The notes under the pieces: model-generated
The model's database searches: none
What the model was told of the DNA's origin: nothing
The model's input: the letters and a program-made list of their open reading frames with translations, nothing else
Translations under genes and position numbers: made by a program
Origin: Archilochus colubris
Lineage: Eukaryota; Chordata; Aves; Apodiformes; Trochilidae
Reading direction: 5' to 3'
DNA: 64,000 bases
Assembly (NCBI GenBank): GCA_023079485.1
Contig: CM041083.1
Span: forward strand, 156,630,552 to 156,694,551
Shown: one piece after another, positions 63,501-64,000 of the stretch
Position numbering within the stretch: the first letter of the stretch is position 1
Layout of the letters: each line of letters begins with the position of its first letter

Positions 63501-64000
63501 ATACTTAGGGAATCTAGACACCTGGACAGGAATGCTATGAATAATCCATTGTCCCATTGATAGCAGCCTGGAAATGGGGGATACTTCCCTGGGCACTCTT
63601 TACCGTTTTTTTTCCTCTCTCTTGACTCTATTGTAGTAGCAGAGATCTCTATAATGCTGAGCAAAGAAATTTCTAAGGCTAAGAATCCTCCTTATTTGCT
63701 ATTCCATTCTTTTTTGCTAAAAATAGCCCTGTAAGCACCAGTTATAAGGTGGGTTATGATCTGGAGAATGGACAGTTACTGCACTCAGTAAAACTTGCAG
63801 AGTTGTAATCTAATACATAATCCTTTGGTGCTTCATCTGCAGAGATCAATCTTTCCTTTTTTGTCCACCCTCCTTTTTTCTTTTTTTTTTTTCCCCACTG
63901 ATTTGCAAGTTACCATAGAAAACATTATTAACTTGCTCTGAACTTGGTATGTATTTATGTTTTCTTCTCAATTGCTATTATCCAAGAGATCATTCTTGAC
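60515..64000. other. Non-coding DNA with the longest non-repeat open frame
   Basis: A 182-codon minus frame at 60853-61401 is the longest frame here outside CR1, but it shows no recognisable domain. Part of it (about 61340-61385) resembles the ancient GACTTCAATGG-type repeat. An 83-codon plus frame after a strong acceptor (63040-63289, TTTATTTTGCTTGTAG) has GC-rich codons but no family match. A T/C-rich tract lies at 63867-63897. No transposon body was recognised. Confidence 0.45.

Overview
The window looks like non-coding DNA from a bird genome. The evidence is a set of CR1 (chicken repeat 1) LINE fragments in both orientations, several ending in the avian CR1 3' signature (tandem copies of an ATTCTATG-like octamer after a GGTTGGAAGGGACC-like block), plus a solo LTR that resembles a class III (ERV-L-like) LTR widespread in bird genomes. 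It has AT-rich, CpG-poor background, long A/T runs, and no gene-dense stretch. There are no operons, ribosome binding sites or other bacterial features. Nearly all open frames are chance frames, microsatellite translations or CR1 remnants.

Layout. 1-13 kb: AT-rich sequence with a perfect 28-bp inverted repeat (1015-1090), an AT island with two perfect 22-bp palindromes (6260-6440), and a long pure pentanucleotide microsatellite (6674-6825). 13.1-13.9 kb: solo LTR. 14-23 kb: unannotated AT-rich DNA. 23.2-25.3 kb: a 2.1-kb CR1 copy with a broken reverse transcriptase frame. 25-31 kb: AT-rich DNA with simple repeats. 31.4-31.85 kb: a younger CR1 3' end whose C-terminal frame is still open. 32-44 kb: featureless apart from small tandem repeats. 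44.3-46.0 kb: two rearranged CR1 copies, one with an inverted 5' part and one with a deletion that removes the catalytic motif.

47-55 kb is the most gene-like part. A strong splice acceptor on the minus strand opens into a 67-codon frame with vertebrate-like codon usage and a stop (47023-47227). A 41-nt exon candidate with good splice sites at both ends lies upstream in a compatible phase (51689-51729). These may be the last exons of an unrecognised minus-strand gene, but they are inferred from sequence signals only. A CpG-rich patch (about 53511-53670) next to a C-rich pyrimidine tract is the only promoter-like or enhancer-like segment. 54-64 kb holds three short CR1 tails, and otherwise unassigned sequence with slightly higher GC and several unproven exon-like frames.

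No tRNA, rRNA, CRISPR array or complete protein-coding gene was recognised. Repeat family names are from memory of family signatures, not from a database search.
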